64,000 bases of DNA from Gliomastix tumulicola (lineage: Eukaryota; Ascomycota; Sordariomycetes; Hypocreales; Bionectriaceae). A program made the translations under genes and the position numbers. Below, piece after piece: positions 1 to 12,000 of the stretch; the stretch's first letter is position 1, and every line of letters begins with the position of its first letter. The notes under the pieces are model-generated. The model saw only the letters and a program-made list of their open reading frames with translations. It was not told the origin of the DNA and did no database searches. The DNA is taken from positions 4,880,330 to 4,944,329 of the forward strand of contig BCHX01000002.1 in assembly GCA_001599755.1 (NCBI GenBank), given 5' to 3'.

Positions 1-1
1 C

Positions 2-3000
2 GAGCAGTTTGGCATCCAGAACATCGCCAACATCAGCCAAGAGGCCAAGGAAGCTTGCGACTTCTCTAGTCTCCTGGTTATCGAGCCGGCTGAGGAGTTT
101 GTCGAAGACGATAGCGACAACCTTCTGTCAACGCCGAGCGAGGACAAATGGAACCTGACCGACTCTATCGAGGGCTATTCCGACATCCCCCTCGTGCTCA
201 AGGCACAGGTTGGCCAGGACCGTATCGACCTGAGCTATATTTACCGTGGCGGTGTACTCGACGAGAACGAAGTCACGGCTCTCTCCCACCAGCTTGAGCA
301 CGTCATCCAGCAGCTCTCGCAGGGCGATGAGGATACACCCGTTCAGGATGTGTCCGTTGCTGGCCCCTGGGATCTCGAGAGGGCCAAGGCCTTGACCGGA
401 ACACCGGTGCGCGTGGAAGCCTGCGCCCATGATCTGATTACACGCAAGGCAGCTTCAAGCCCGGACAAGCAGGCCATCTTCTCGTCCGAGGTGATTATGA
501 CCTATGCCGACCTCGATCGTCTGTCCAACCAGCTTGCCGGGTATCTGTCCAGCTTGGGTGTTGGCCTGGGGACGCCAGTTCCTATCTGTTATGAGAAGTC
601 GCCTTGGGTCATCGTCTACATGGTGAGTATCATGAAGGCTGGCGGTGTCTATGTTCCCTTCGACCCGGAGCATCCCCTCGAACGCAGAAGGGATCTGGTC
701 GGTGATCTGGACGCGAAGTACCTCATCGTCTCTCCTTCCACCGCCGAAGACTGCAAGGGCCTCACGCCAAACAACATCATAATCGATCCCGCCAATTTCT
801 CCATGTACGAAGAGTACGAAGACCACGACCGCGTCAAAGTCACACCACAGGACGTGGCCTTCATCCTCTTTACCTCCGGTTCCACAGGCAAGCCCAAGGG
901 CGTCGTCATGGAGCACGGCACCCTCTGCTCCAGCTGCATCATGGGCTTCGGCAAGAGCTTCGGCGGTGGGGATTTCCGCGTGCTTCAGTTCTCCAACTAC
1001 GTCTTTGACGTGAGTATCGCGGAGACGTTTGGTGTCTTCCTCGCCGGGGGAACGGTCTGTGTGCCGAATGAGACGGAGAGGCTGCAGGAGACGACCAAGT
1101 TCATCAACGCTGCCCGCGTCGACATTGCTATTCTGACGCCGTCGTTTGCGAGGGCGCTGGACCCGGCGAAGCTCCCGACTCTCAGGAAGTTGGTTCTTGG
1201 TGGCGAGCCTCTAACCAAAGACACGATGGAGCAGTGGTTTGACCACGTCGAGCTGCTCAACGCATATGGTCCGGCCGAGGCATGTGTCTGTTCCAACGTC
1301 CACGTCTTCCAGACCAAGCAGGAAACGTCAAGCAACATCGGCAACGCCGTCAACGCCTCGCTCTGGATCGTCGAACCCGATGACCACGAACGACTGGCCC
1401 CCATCGGCTGTGTTGGTGAGCTCGTCATACAGGGCAACGTCGCCAGGGGCTACCTCAACAACGAAGCCCAGACACAGAAGGCCTTCATCGACTCCGTCAG
1501 CTGGCTGCCCGACGCCGGCCCGGCACGATTCTACAAGACGGGTGATCTCGTCAAGTACAAGTCCAACGGCGACATGGAGATCTTCGGACGCAAGGACACG
1601 CAGGTTAAGATCCGCGGCCAGCGCATGGAGTCGGGAGAGATCGAGTACATGATCAAGAAGGTCCATCCGAAGGTCAGTCACGTCGCCGTCGACGTGATCC
1701 GCCACAAGTCGCGGCAGACTCTGGTTGCCTTCCTTGGCTTCTCGGATGATGATTACATGAAGAAGCAGACGGGTGGCTTCTTCTTCATCAACGATGACCT
1801 GCGACAGTCTATTGCCACTCTTGCGGCCCAGCTTGGTACTGTCCTCCCTGGGTACATGGTGCCTTCTCTCTTCCTGCCTGTGCGGTCGATGCCGTTTATC
1901 AGTGCGCTTAAACTCGACCGCAAGAAGCTGCGTGAACAGGGTAACGCCCTGACGCAGGAGGAGGTCGCCGAGTTCTACCTCACCTCTCGCCAGATGGTTC
2001 AGCCTGCTAATGACGCCGAAGCCACACTCCGTGATGTCTGGGCTCAGGTCCTCCACGTCGAGCCTGAGACTATCAGCACCACTGACAGCTTCTTGGAAAT
2101 TGGCGGAAACTCGATCTCAGCTATCCAGCTCGTCTCTCTTGCGCAACAGAATGGAATCATGTTCACGGCCTCGGATGTCTTCAGCGATGCCCGGCTCACC
2201 ACGCTCGCATCTCTGGGCAGCTCTGGTAGAAACTCCGAAAACTTCGAGACGGAGCCTTTCGCCCTCATCGAGGAGGGTGACTTGGAGCGAGTCAAGGCGG
2301 AAGTCACGGGAACCTGTCTCCTCCGCGCGGACCAAATCATCGAGGATGTCTATCCCGCGGCTCCCATCCAGCAGGGACTGATGGCACTATCCGTCAAACA
2401 GCCAGGCTCCTACATCGCCAAGAACATCTACAAGCTTTCAGAGGACGTCGACGTCGACCGTTTCAGAGCTGCGTGGGAACGCACCGCGGAGCTCTGCACC
2501 AACCTAAGAACGAGAATCATCCAGACGGCTACGGCGCAAATCCAGGCTATCGTCTCTAATGATATCGAGTGGGAGGACTTTGAGGGTCAGGACCTTCCTG
2601 CTATCTGGGAGGCTGGGACAAAGGTCACCATGACCTACGGATCGAGACTGAACCGCTATGCGCTCGCAACTGACACTCAAGGCGCCAAGTACTTCGTCTG
2701 GTTCAGCCATCACTCCGTGTTCGACGGCTGGCTCGTCGGCCTCGTTCTCGAGACTCTCAAGCGTGTCTACACCGAGGCCGACCTGCCCAGGCTATCATCT
2801 TACGCGAACTTCGTATCCTGGGTGTCCCAAATGGATCCTTCAAGCGCAGAGGACTACTGGCGAGGACAGCTGCGCGGTGCCCAGCAGGCAAAGTTCCCTC
2901 CACCCAAGCCTCTCGGCGCTCAGCCCAGCATCACCCGCCACGTCAAGAAGCTCATGGCCATCCCCGACAACCACGGACTGCCCGTCACGACCGCCACTCT

Positions 3001-6000
3001 TCTCCGAGGTGCCTGGGCTATGCTCCTCGCCCGGTACTGCGACACTGAAGACGTGACATTCGGTGCGACTGTCTCTGGCCGTAACGCCCCTGTTGCGGGT
3101 GTCGATGTGATGCCCGGTGTCATGATCGCTACTGTCCCTGTGCGGGTGCAGATCAAGTCCCTCCAGCGCGTGAGGGACTATCTGCAGAGCATCCAGGACC
3201 AGTCGTCTGAGATGATTGCTTTCGAGCAGTACGGTCTACATAATATCTCCAAGCTAGACGCTACGATCAAGGAAGCCTGCGACTTTACGAGTCTCATGGT
3301 CATCCAGCCGGCTCAGCAGATGGGCCTGGATGGCGAGGACAAGACCCTGTTCTCCCCGGTCGACGTCAAGGAGGAGGGGCTCGAGGATGGCATGCAGGGC
3401 TACTTCAGCTACCCGCTTGTCATGCAGTGTCTGATGATGGACGGCAAGATCGAGCTGCACTTGACGTACGATGCGACCATCTTGAAGGATGAACAGCTGC
3501 AGGCCATGGCTCATCAGTACGAGACGACGGTCAACGGGCTAATCAAGCACAGCGACTGGCGCGTCGGGGATATCGAGATGACCTCCGCGTGGGACATGGA
3601 AAAGGCAAAGGAATTCAACAGCGTCGTCCCGAAGGCGGTCGAATCGACCATCCACAAGGAGATCGAGAGACAGGCTCACATCCGTCCCAATGCCCAGGCC
3701 ATCCACGCCTGGGACGGCCACTTTACCTACGCTGAGCTTGACGCCGCCGCGAACCGTCTTGCAAACTACCTTGTCTCTGAATGCAGCGTCAAGGTCGGTG
3801 ACATTATTCACGTCTGCTTCGACAAGTCTGCCTGGCATCTGGTCTCTGTCCTGGCTGTCAACAAGGCCGGCGCTGCCTGGTCTCCCATCGATCCGACTCA
3901 CCCGCTTCAACGAAAGCAGCAGATCACCAAGCAGACTCAAGCGAAGATTCTCTTGACATCTCCCGAATACGCGGCTGTCGGGGCTGAGCTGGCGGAGTCA
4001 GTAGTCCAGGTCACTCCAGCTCTCCTATCCGACCTGAGCGAGACGTATTCCGCCTCTGCGCCCAACGTGCAGGTCACACCTGACAATGTCGCCTATGTCC
4101 TCTTCACCTCTGGCAGCACGGGTGTTCCCAAGGGCTTCGTCATCAGACACCGATCCCTCTGCACGTGCCAGCACGCCTCCAACGAGCGTCTGGGCCTTGA
4201 CTCCAGCGTCCGCATGCTGCAGTTTGCCGCCTTCGTCTTCGACCTCTCCATCGGCGAGATCTTTGGGCCCCTGATTCGCGGTGCATGCGTGTGTATCCCC
4301 TCCGAGAAGCAGCGTATGAACAGTATCCGCGAGTTCATCCGGGACTCCAGGGCCAGCTGGGCGTACCTCACGCCAGCCTACGCCCGTGTCCTACGGCCTG
4401 AATCCGTGCCCTCTCTCAAGCTGCTCATGTTTGCGGGTGAGGCTGTCCCCCGTGATGTGTTTGAGCTGTGGTTCGGCAAGGTCCGTCTGATCAACGCCTG
4501 GGGTCCGGCCGAGGCGAGTACGTTCAGTAGTTTCTACGAGTATCAGTCGTGGAACGACTCTTCAGCAACCATCGGCAAGCCGGTCGGCAACTTCTGCTGG
4601 ATTGTCGACCCTGAGGATCCATCCAAGCTTGCGCCTATCGGGACAGCAGGCGAAGTCGTGATCCAAGGACCGACTCTGCTGAAGGAATACATCTCGGATC
4701 CAGAAAAGACGGCTGCCTCTACCGTCAGCAACCTCCCCGAATGGGCTCCGTACAGGGAGTCCAAGCTATTTAGCCACTTCTTCAAGTCTGGTGATCTCTG
4801 CTACTACAACCCCGACGGGACCATGGAGTTCATTAGCCGCAAGGACACGCAGGTCAAGATCCGTGGTCTCCGTGTTGAGCTCGGAGAAGTCGAGCACCAC
4901 ATTATCTCAGCCATGGACGACGCCTCGCAGGTCGTCGTGGACGTTCTGAGGAACGATGCTGGCACGCATCTTGTTGCTTACTTCACTTGGACCATGGACA
5001 CGAGGACCGGCGGCGTCAATCTCGACCCGAGCATGCGCGATATGTTTGGCAAGGTCACGCCTGATCTCACGAGCCAACTGACGGCTGTCGTCGGAGCTCT
5101 CCGAATCACTCTCCCCGGCTACATGGTGCCGTCCGTGTTCATCCCCTGCCGCTATCTCCCGCTCAACACTTCTGCCAAGGTCGATCGCAAGGCTCTGCGA
5201 CAGCACACGAAGACTCTTTCTCGCGAGGAGCTGCAGGGCTATGCTCTTGTCAGCGGCGAGAAGAGACCCCCCGAGACGCCCATGGAGAGGCATCTGCAGG
5301 CCATCTGGGCCGATATCCTGGACCTCACCCTCGCCTCCATCGGCCGTGATGACAGCTTCCTCCGCATTGGCGGTGACTCCATCGCCGTCACGCGTCTCAT
5401 CTCGCTCGCGGCCGATCAGGGCATCCAGCTGACAGCCAAGAACGTCTTTGACGACCCTCGTCTCTGCTCCGTGTCAGCCAAGGCTACTTTTGTCCAGCCA
5501 GGCGAGACCGATGCTCCCTATCAGCCGTTTGATATCTTGGACAAGGCAGGTCGCGAGTTTGTCTACGACGGTGAGATGGAGAAGCAGTACGGCTTGGACC
5601 CTGCGCAGGTCGTCGACGCGTATCCTTGCACTCCTCTCCAGGATGGCCTCATCGCCTTGTCTATGAAGCAGCCAGGCTCGTACATCACTCGCTATCTATT
5701 CAACATCCCTCCTGGCATTGACCGAGAACGACTACGACAAGCATGGGAGAGGACAGTCGGCAAGTCTCCCAACCTGCACACAAGGATCGTCAAGACCCGT
5801 CACTCGACTCTCCAGGTCCTGATCAAGGACGACAATTCCTGGGAAGACGCGACCGGCATGGACGTAGAGACGTTCGTCAAGCTCACCAACTCGTACGAGA
5901 TGACCTACGGCTCTCGACTCTGCCGGTATGCCTTCATCAGCCAGGCGTCAGGCGACTATCTCATGTGGATCTGCCACCACTCCGTCATTGACGGATGGTC

Positions 6001-9000
6001 CATCCGCATCGTGCAGGAGATGCTGCAGGCCGAGTACTGGGGGACTGAAATCCCCCCCATTGAGCCGTACCCCAGACTCGTCAAGTACACTCAGACGACG
6101 CACAACGAGGCGACGCGTGAGTTCTGGAGGGACCAGCTTCGGGGAGCTGAGCCACTAGCCTTCCCACCCAAACCTCATGATCCTGACGCCGAGTTCGGTG
6201 CCCAGATCGAGAACATCCCTATCCCTGATAATGCCGATTCATCGGTCACCAAGGCCTCCTTGCTTCGAGCCGCATGGTCCATCGTGCTCGCCAGCCACAA
6301 CGGCAGCCGTGAGGCAACATTCGGAGCCACCGTCTCTGGCAGAAATGCCCCCGTGCCTGGCATCCAGAACATGGCTGGCCCGGCCATCGCCACCGTGCCC
6401 GTCCGCATCCGCCAGGACCCCGAGATGGCGCTGTCAGACTTCCTCCACGGCGTCCAGACACAGGCCTCCGACATGACGGCATACGAGCAGTTTGGCATGC
6501 ACAACATCGCCAGACTCGGGCAGGACGAGAAGGAGGTGTGTGACTTCAACTCGCTGATCGTCATCCAGCCCAACGCCTTCGCTGGGCCTTCGGCCAAGAC
6601 AGTCATCACCCACGGCGACTACGAGCACCAGGCGACGTCGCAGCAGATGGGCAACTTCTTCAACTATCCCCTCGTGCTGCTGACCATCCTCCACGAGACA
6701 CACTATGAAGTACGGTTCTTCAACAACCCGGCATCCGTCGACAAGGCTCGGGTCGAGGCCATCGGTCACCAGCTCAGGCACGTGCTGCAGCAGTTGGCTC
6801 TCCCGGCGGAGGGCAGACTGCTCGGTGACATCCGTGTCTCTGGCGACTGGGACTACTACAGGGCTCTGGAGTATCATCTCGAGCCGCCTCTGCTCATCGA
6901 CGAGACCTTCCCGATCCTCGTTGACAGGCAGGCAACACTGAGACCCGACACCATGGCCGTCCGCACGGCCGATCGCAGCTTCACCTTCCGTGAACTGAAC
7001 GAATGCGCCAACAGAGTCGCCAACTATCTGCTCCAGGAGTTCGCCGTCAAGCCTGCGGAGCTTATCCAAGTGTGCTTCGAGAAGTCGGCGTGGTATGTCG
7101 TCGCCATCCTGGCCATCAACAAAGCGGGTGCTGCCTGGGTGCCTCTAGATCCCTCACATCCTCGCCAACGCCACGAGGAGATTGTTCGCCAGACTGGTGC
7201 GAGGCTAGTCTTGACCTCGGCCTTGAACGGCAGCATCTGCGAAGGCCTAGTCGAGAGTGTCGTGCAGCTTACACCCGAACTCGACGAGACTCTTGAAGAC
7301 GGTGCCTATTCTCCCGGAGCACCCTCTGTAGTCGTCGTGTCTCCCCGCGATCCGATGTATGTCCTCTTCACCTCGGGCAGTACGGGAACGCCAAAGGGTA
7401 TCGTCATGGAGCACGGCTCTGTCTGCACCAGCCAGGTCGACATTGCAAAGAGGCTTGGCCTCGCACCTGGTGTCAATATCCTCCAGTTCTCGGCGTTTGT
7501 TTTCGATGTGTCGGTTGGAGAGATTGTTGGTCCGTTGATCACGGGTGCGACTGTGTCGATTCCGTCTGACCATGTGCGACTGAACTCGCTGGCCCAGTTC
7601 ATCAACGACATGGAGGTCTCCTGGGCATATCTCACGCCCGCTTTTGCCCGGACCTTGAAGCCAACTGCCGTGCCCAACCTGGAACTCCTTCTTCTAGCGG
7701 GCGAGGCCGTGGGCAACGACGTCTTCGAGACATGGTACGGGCACGTTCGTCTGGTCAACGGCTACGGCCCTGCGGAGACCTGCTGCTTCAGCATCCTGCA
7801 CGAGTGGAAGGCCCCTACTGAATCACCTCTGACGATCGGTACGCCTGTTGGTGGCTTCTGCTGGATCGTCGACCCCGACGATGCTACTCGTCTTGCTCCC
7901 ATCGGCACCGAGGGCGAGATCGTCATCCAGGGCCCGACGCTCCTGCGTGAATATCTCGGCGACCCAGACAAGACGGCTAAGGCCACCATCACTGACCTTC
8001 CGGAATGGGCACCTAAGCGCGACAGCCTGCCCTGGAGCCGTGCCTTCAAGTCTGGCGACTTGGGCTCCTACAACGCAGACGGCTCGATCAGGTTCAGCAG
8101 CCGCAAGGACACTCAGGTCAAGATCCGAGGCTTGCGTATCGAACTCGGCGAGATCGAGCACCACATCCAAGCGTCCCTGCCGACCATGCTCCAGATTGCC
8201 GTCGACGTGTACGCGAGCGAGACGAAATCCCAGCTTGTGGCCTTCATCTGCGACAACGACAAGAAGCTCGGAGGCGAGCATCCAGACCTCTTCTTCGAGC
8301 TGTCCCAAGACCTGAAGGATCAAATCACCACGCTGCTCGGCAAGATGTCCGTCTCGCTGCCGCAGTACATGATTCCCAGCATCTTCATCCCCTGCAAATA
8401 CATGCCCGTGATCACTTCAGGCAAACTAGACAGGAAGACGCTCCGAGCCCTGGCTGGCAAGCTAAGCAGCGAGGACGTCGTTCCTTACACCCTCTCCTAC
8501 GGCGTCAAGCGTGCCACTGAGACGCCTATGGAGGCTCGTCTGCAGAAGATTTGGGCTAAGATTCTCTATCTGCCGCTGGAGTCCATCGGCCGAGACGACA
8601 ACTTCTTGCGCATTGGTGGTGATTCAATCAACGCCATTGAGTTAGTGTCCGCGGCCAACGACGAGGGTATCCTAATCACCACCGACGACATCTTCAACGA
8701 CCCTCGCCTGTGTGCTCTGGCCGAGGTTGCCACAGAGAAGGGCGACGACAACGAACCAGAGTATGAGCCGTTCAGCCTCATCGAGGGCCGTATCAGCCGC
8801 GACAGCATCGATCAATACGGCTACGACATCGAGGATGCCTACCCCTGCACGCCCCTCCAAGAAGGTCTCATGGCGCTCAGCGAGAGACAGCCTGGATCCT
8901 ACATGGCCAAGCACACGTTCAAGCTTCTCGACACGGTCGACATCGAGCGCTTCCAGGAGGCCTGGGAGGAGACCATGGAGCTCTGCCCCAACCTGCGGAC

Positions 9001-12000
9001 GAGGATCATCATGGCAGACAATGTCCCTGTGCAGATCCACGTTACTGACGACACGCAGTGGGAAGACACTGAGGGTCACACGTTACAGAGTTTCATGAAG
9101 AGCACGAAGAACATGAGGATGACGTACGACACACGGCTGTGTCGTTACGCTCTTATTGAAGAAGACGAGGAGCATTATTTCGTCTGGATCTGCCACCACA
9201 CCGTCTTCGACGGCTGGACGATGCGTCTCATCTTGGGTACGCTCTTCACGGCTTACAACGACAGTCTTGGCTTGAACCTGCAGCCGTATGCGCGTTTCAT
9301 CGAGCACACCCTTAACGTGGATGAAGAGGCCGCAAAGGACTACTGGCGAGGACAGCTTCGTGGTGTCAACCGCGCGACTTATCCGCCTACAGCGAAGCCA
9401 GAGACCAAGACTGGCCAGGGCATGCGCATCCTCAACCGATCGGTTGACTTCCCCGTCGGCTCAGACTCGACCATCACCAAGGGAACACTCCTTCGAGCGT
9501 CGTGGGCCATAGTCCTCGCGAGCTACTGCGAGACGGATGATGTCTGCTTCGGCACGACTGTATCGGGTCGTCAGACGCCTGTTGTTGGTGTGGCTGAGAT
9601 GCCTGGGCCTATGGTCGGGACCGTTCCCGTACGTGTCCGACTGGATGGTGATAAGACCATCACGGACTTCCTTGAGGGCGTTCAGAAGCAGTCGACGCAG
9701 ATGGTGCCCTACGAGCAGTACGGCCTGCAGAATATCTCGCGTCTAGGCGCCGATATCCGCGAGGCTTGTGACTTTAGCAGTCTCCTCGTCATCCAGCCGT
9801 TCCGCAAGATGTTCACGCCTACCGAAGACGACGATGAGCAGATGTGGGAGGAGGTTGATGAGGATATGAAGGACGGCAAGATCAGCGAGTCCTACGCCGA
9901 CTTCGTCAACTACCCTCTCGTCGTGCAGGGACACGTCTCCAATACCGGACTTGACTTGTCCCTCATCTACGACGCGGATGTACTCTCTGAGGCGCAGATG
10001 GATGCCCTGGCTCACCACTTCAACCATGTCGTCCAGGGCCTGGTGGCAGACGGATCTCAGCCGCTGAGCAGCCTCTCGGTTGCCGGCCAATGGGATCTCG
10101 ACACAGCTTCCGCGTGGAACAGGGCTGCTTTTGATGTCGAGGAGACTGTCGAGACGTGTGTGCACCATCTCATCTCCAAGCAGGCGGCTACCGTCCCTGA
10201 TATTCCCGCTCTCCTGTCCACCGAGGCTACCATCACATTCGCACAGCTTGCCGCATACTCTGATGCATTCGCCAACCACCTCATCAGCCTCGGCGTGCGC
10301 CCCAACACACGCGTCCCCTTCTGTGTTGTCAAGAGCATCTGGGGCATCGTCGCCATGGTTGGCATTCTCAAGGCCGGCGGTACTTTCATCCCTCTCGACC
10401 CTGGCCATCCTTATGATCGTCGACAGGGACTCATGGAGCAGCTGGGCGCGGAGCACCTCATTGTCTCGCCCAGCACGGCAGAGTCCTGCGAAGGCCTTGC
10501 CGAGCACATCATCGAGCTATCCCCCTCATTCATAGGCGATCTCGTCCACCGTTACAATGGCCAGATACCGAAAGTCAACGTGTCTCCCCGCGATGGCGCC
10601 TACATCCTCTTCACTTCTGGAACGACCGGCCAACCCAAGGGCATCGTCATCGAGCACGGCCCCCTCTGCACGAGTCTCACAGGCCAGTCGACCCAGATCC
10701 AGTTCGACACCACAACGCGCATGATCCAGTTCGGCAGCTTCACCTTTGACGCCTGCATCGCCGAGATCTTCACAACGCTCATCTCCGGAGGCGGCGTCTG
10801 CGTGCCGACTGACGCGGAGCGCAACCAGGCACCCGAGTTTATGACCCGTTTCGGCGTCACCACAGCCCTTCTCACACCCTCGTTTGTGAGGACCTTCAGC
10901 CCCGAGGACGTCCCACATCTGCACACACTCGTCGTTCTCGGCGAGGCGCCCAGCAAGGATATCATGGATACGTGGGTTGGAAGAGTAAATCTGATGAACG
11001 CGTACGGCCCGACGGAAGTCTGTATGTGCAACGCTACGCAGATGTTCAAGTCGTCTGACGCGCCCACGACAATTGGCACGGGCTTCGTTCATCACAACTG
11101 GATTGTCGACCCCAAGGACCATAACAAGCTTGCACCCATCGGCAGCGTCGGTGAGCTTCTCGTCCAGGGATATGCCCTCGCCCGAGGCTATCTCAATGAC
11201 GAGGAGAAGACCAACAACTCCTTCATCGACAGCGTTGCCTGGATGCCAGAGTCCAAGCACCGTTTCTACAAGACTGGTGATCTCGTGAGGTACAACCTCG
11301 ACGGGACGATCCAGTACTGCGCTCGTAAGGACACGCAGGTCAAGGTGCGCGGCCAGCGTGTCGAACTCGGAGAGATCGAGTCCGCCATTCTCGAGTCTCT
11401 GCCTTCGATTGAGAACGCCGTTGCGGATGTGATCAAGGTGGATGAGCGACAGACGCTCGTCGCCTTCCTCAGCTTCAACGACAAGTCACTGACACCATCT
11501 GACGGGTCTTCCGCGTTCGTGTCTCTGGACGAGAACCTACAGAACGTTGTCGGTGGCCTAGCACAGGCTCTCCAGGCTAGACTGCCCGGGTACATGGTCC
11601 CGACTTTCTACCTCCCTGTCGCCAAGATGCCCTTCGTCCAGGCCATGAAGGTCGACCGCAAGAAGCTGCGCGCGGACGCCGCCGCCCTATCCATGACGGA
11701 TCTCGGCCTCTTCACGGCCGACGCGCGCGTCAAGGTCGAACCGACAACAGACATGGAGTTCAAGCTACGTGACGTCTGGGCACAGATCCTCGGCGTATCT
11801 GCAGACACCATCGGCAAGCACGACAACTTCCTCCAGATCGGAGGTGACTCCATCTCCGCCATCAAGCTTGCCTCACTTGCTCAGTCCCGCGGCTTCGGCC
11901 TCACGGTTGCTGACATCTTCAAGGACTCGCGTCTGTCCACCATGGCGACGACACTGGCCAGCGGCGTCAAGTACGAGTCGCTGGACGTCGATCCGTTCAG

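Noticed and set aside
9743..10507. Long antisense ORF (254 codons) opposite the NRPS, and many similar antisense frames over 100 codons
   Set aside because: They mirror the strong codon bias of the NRPS and have low-complexity composition with no domain; they are shadows.
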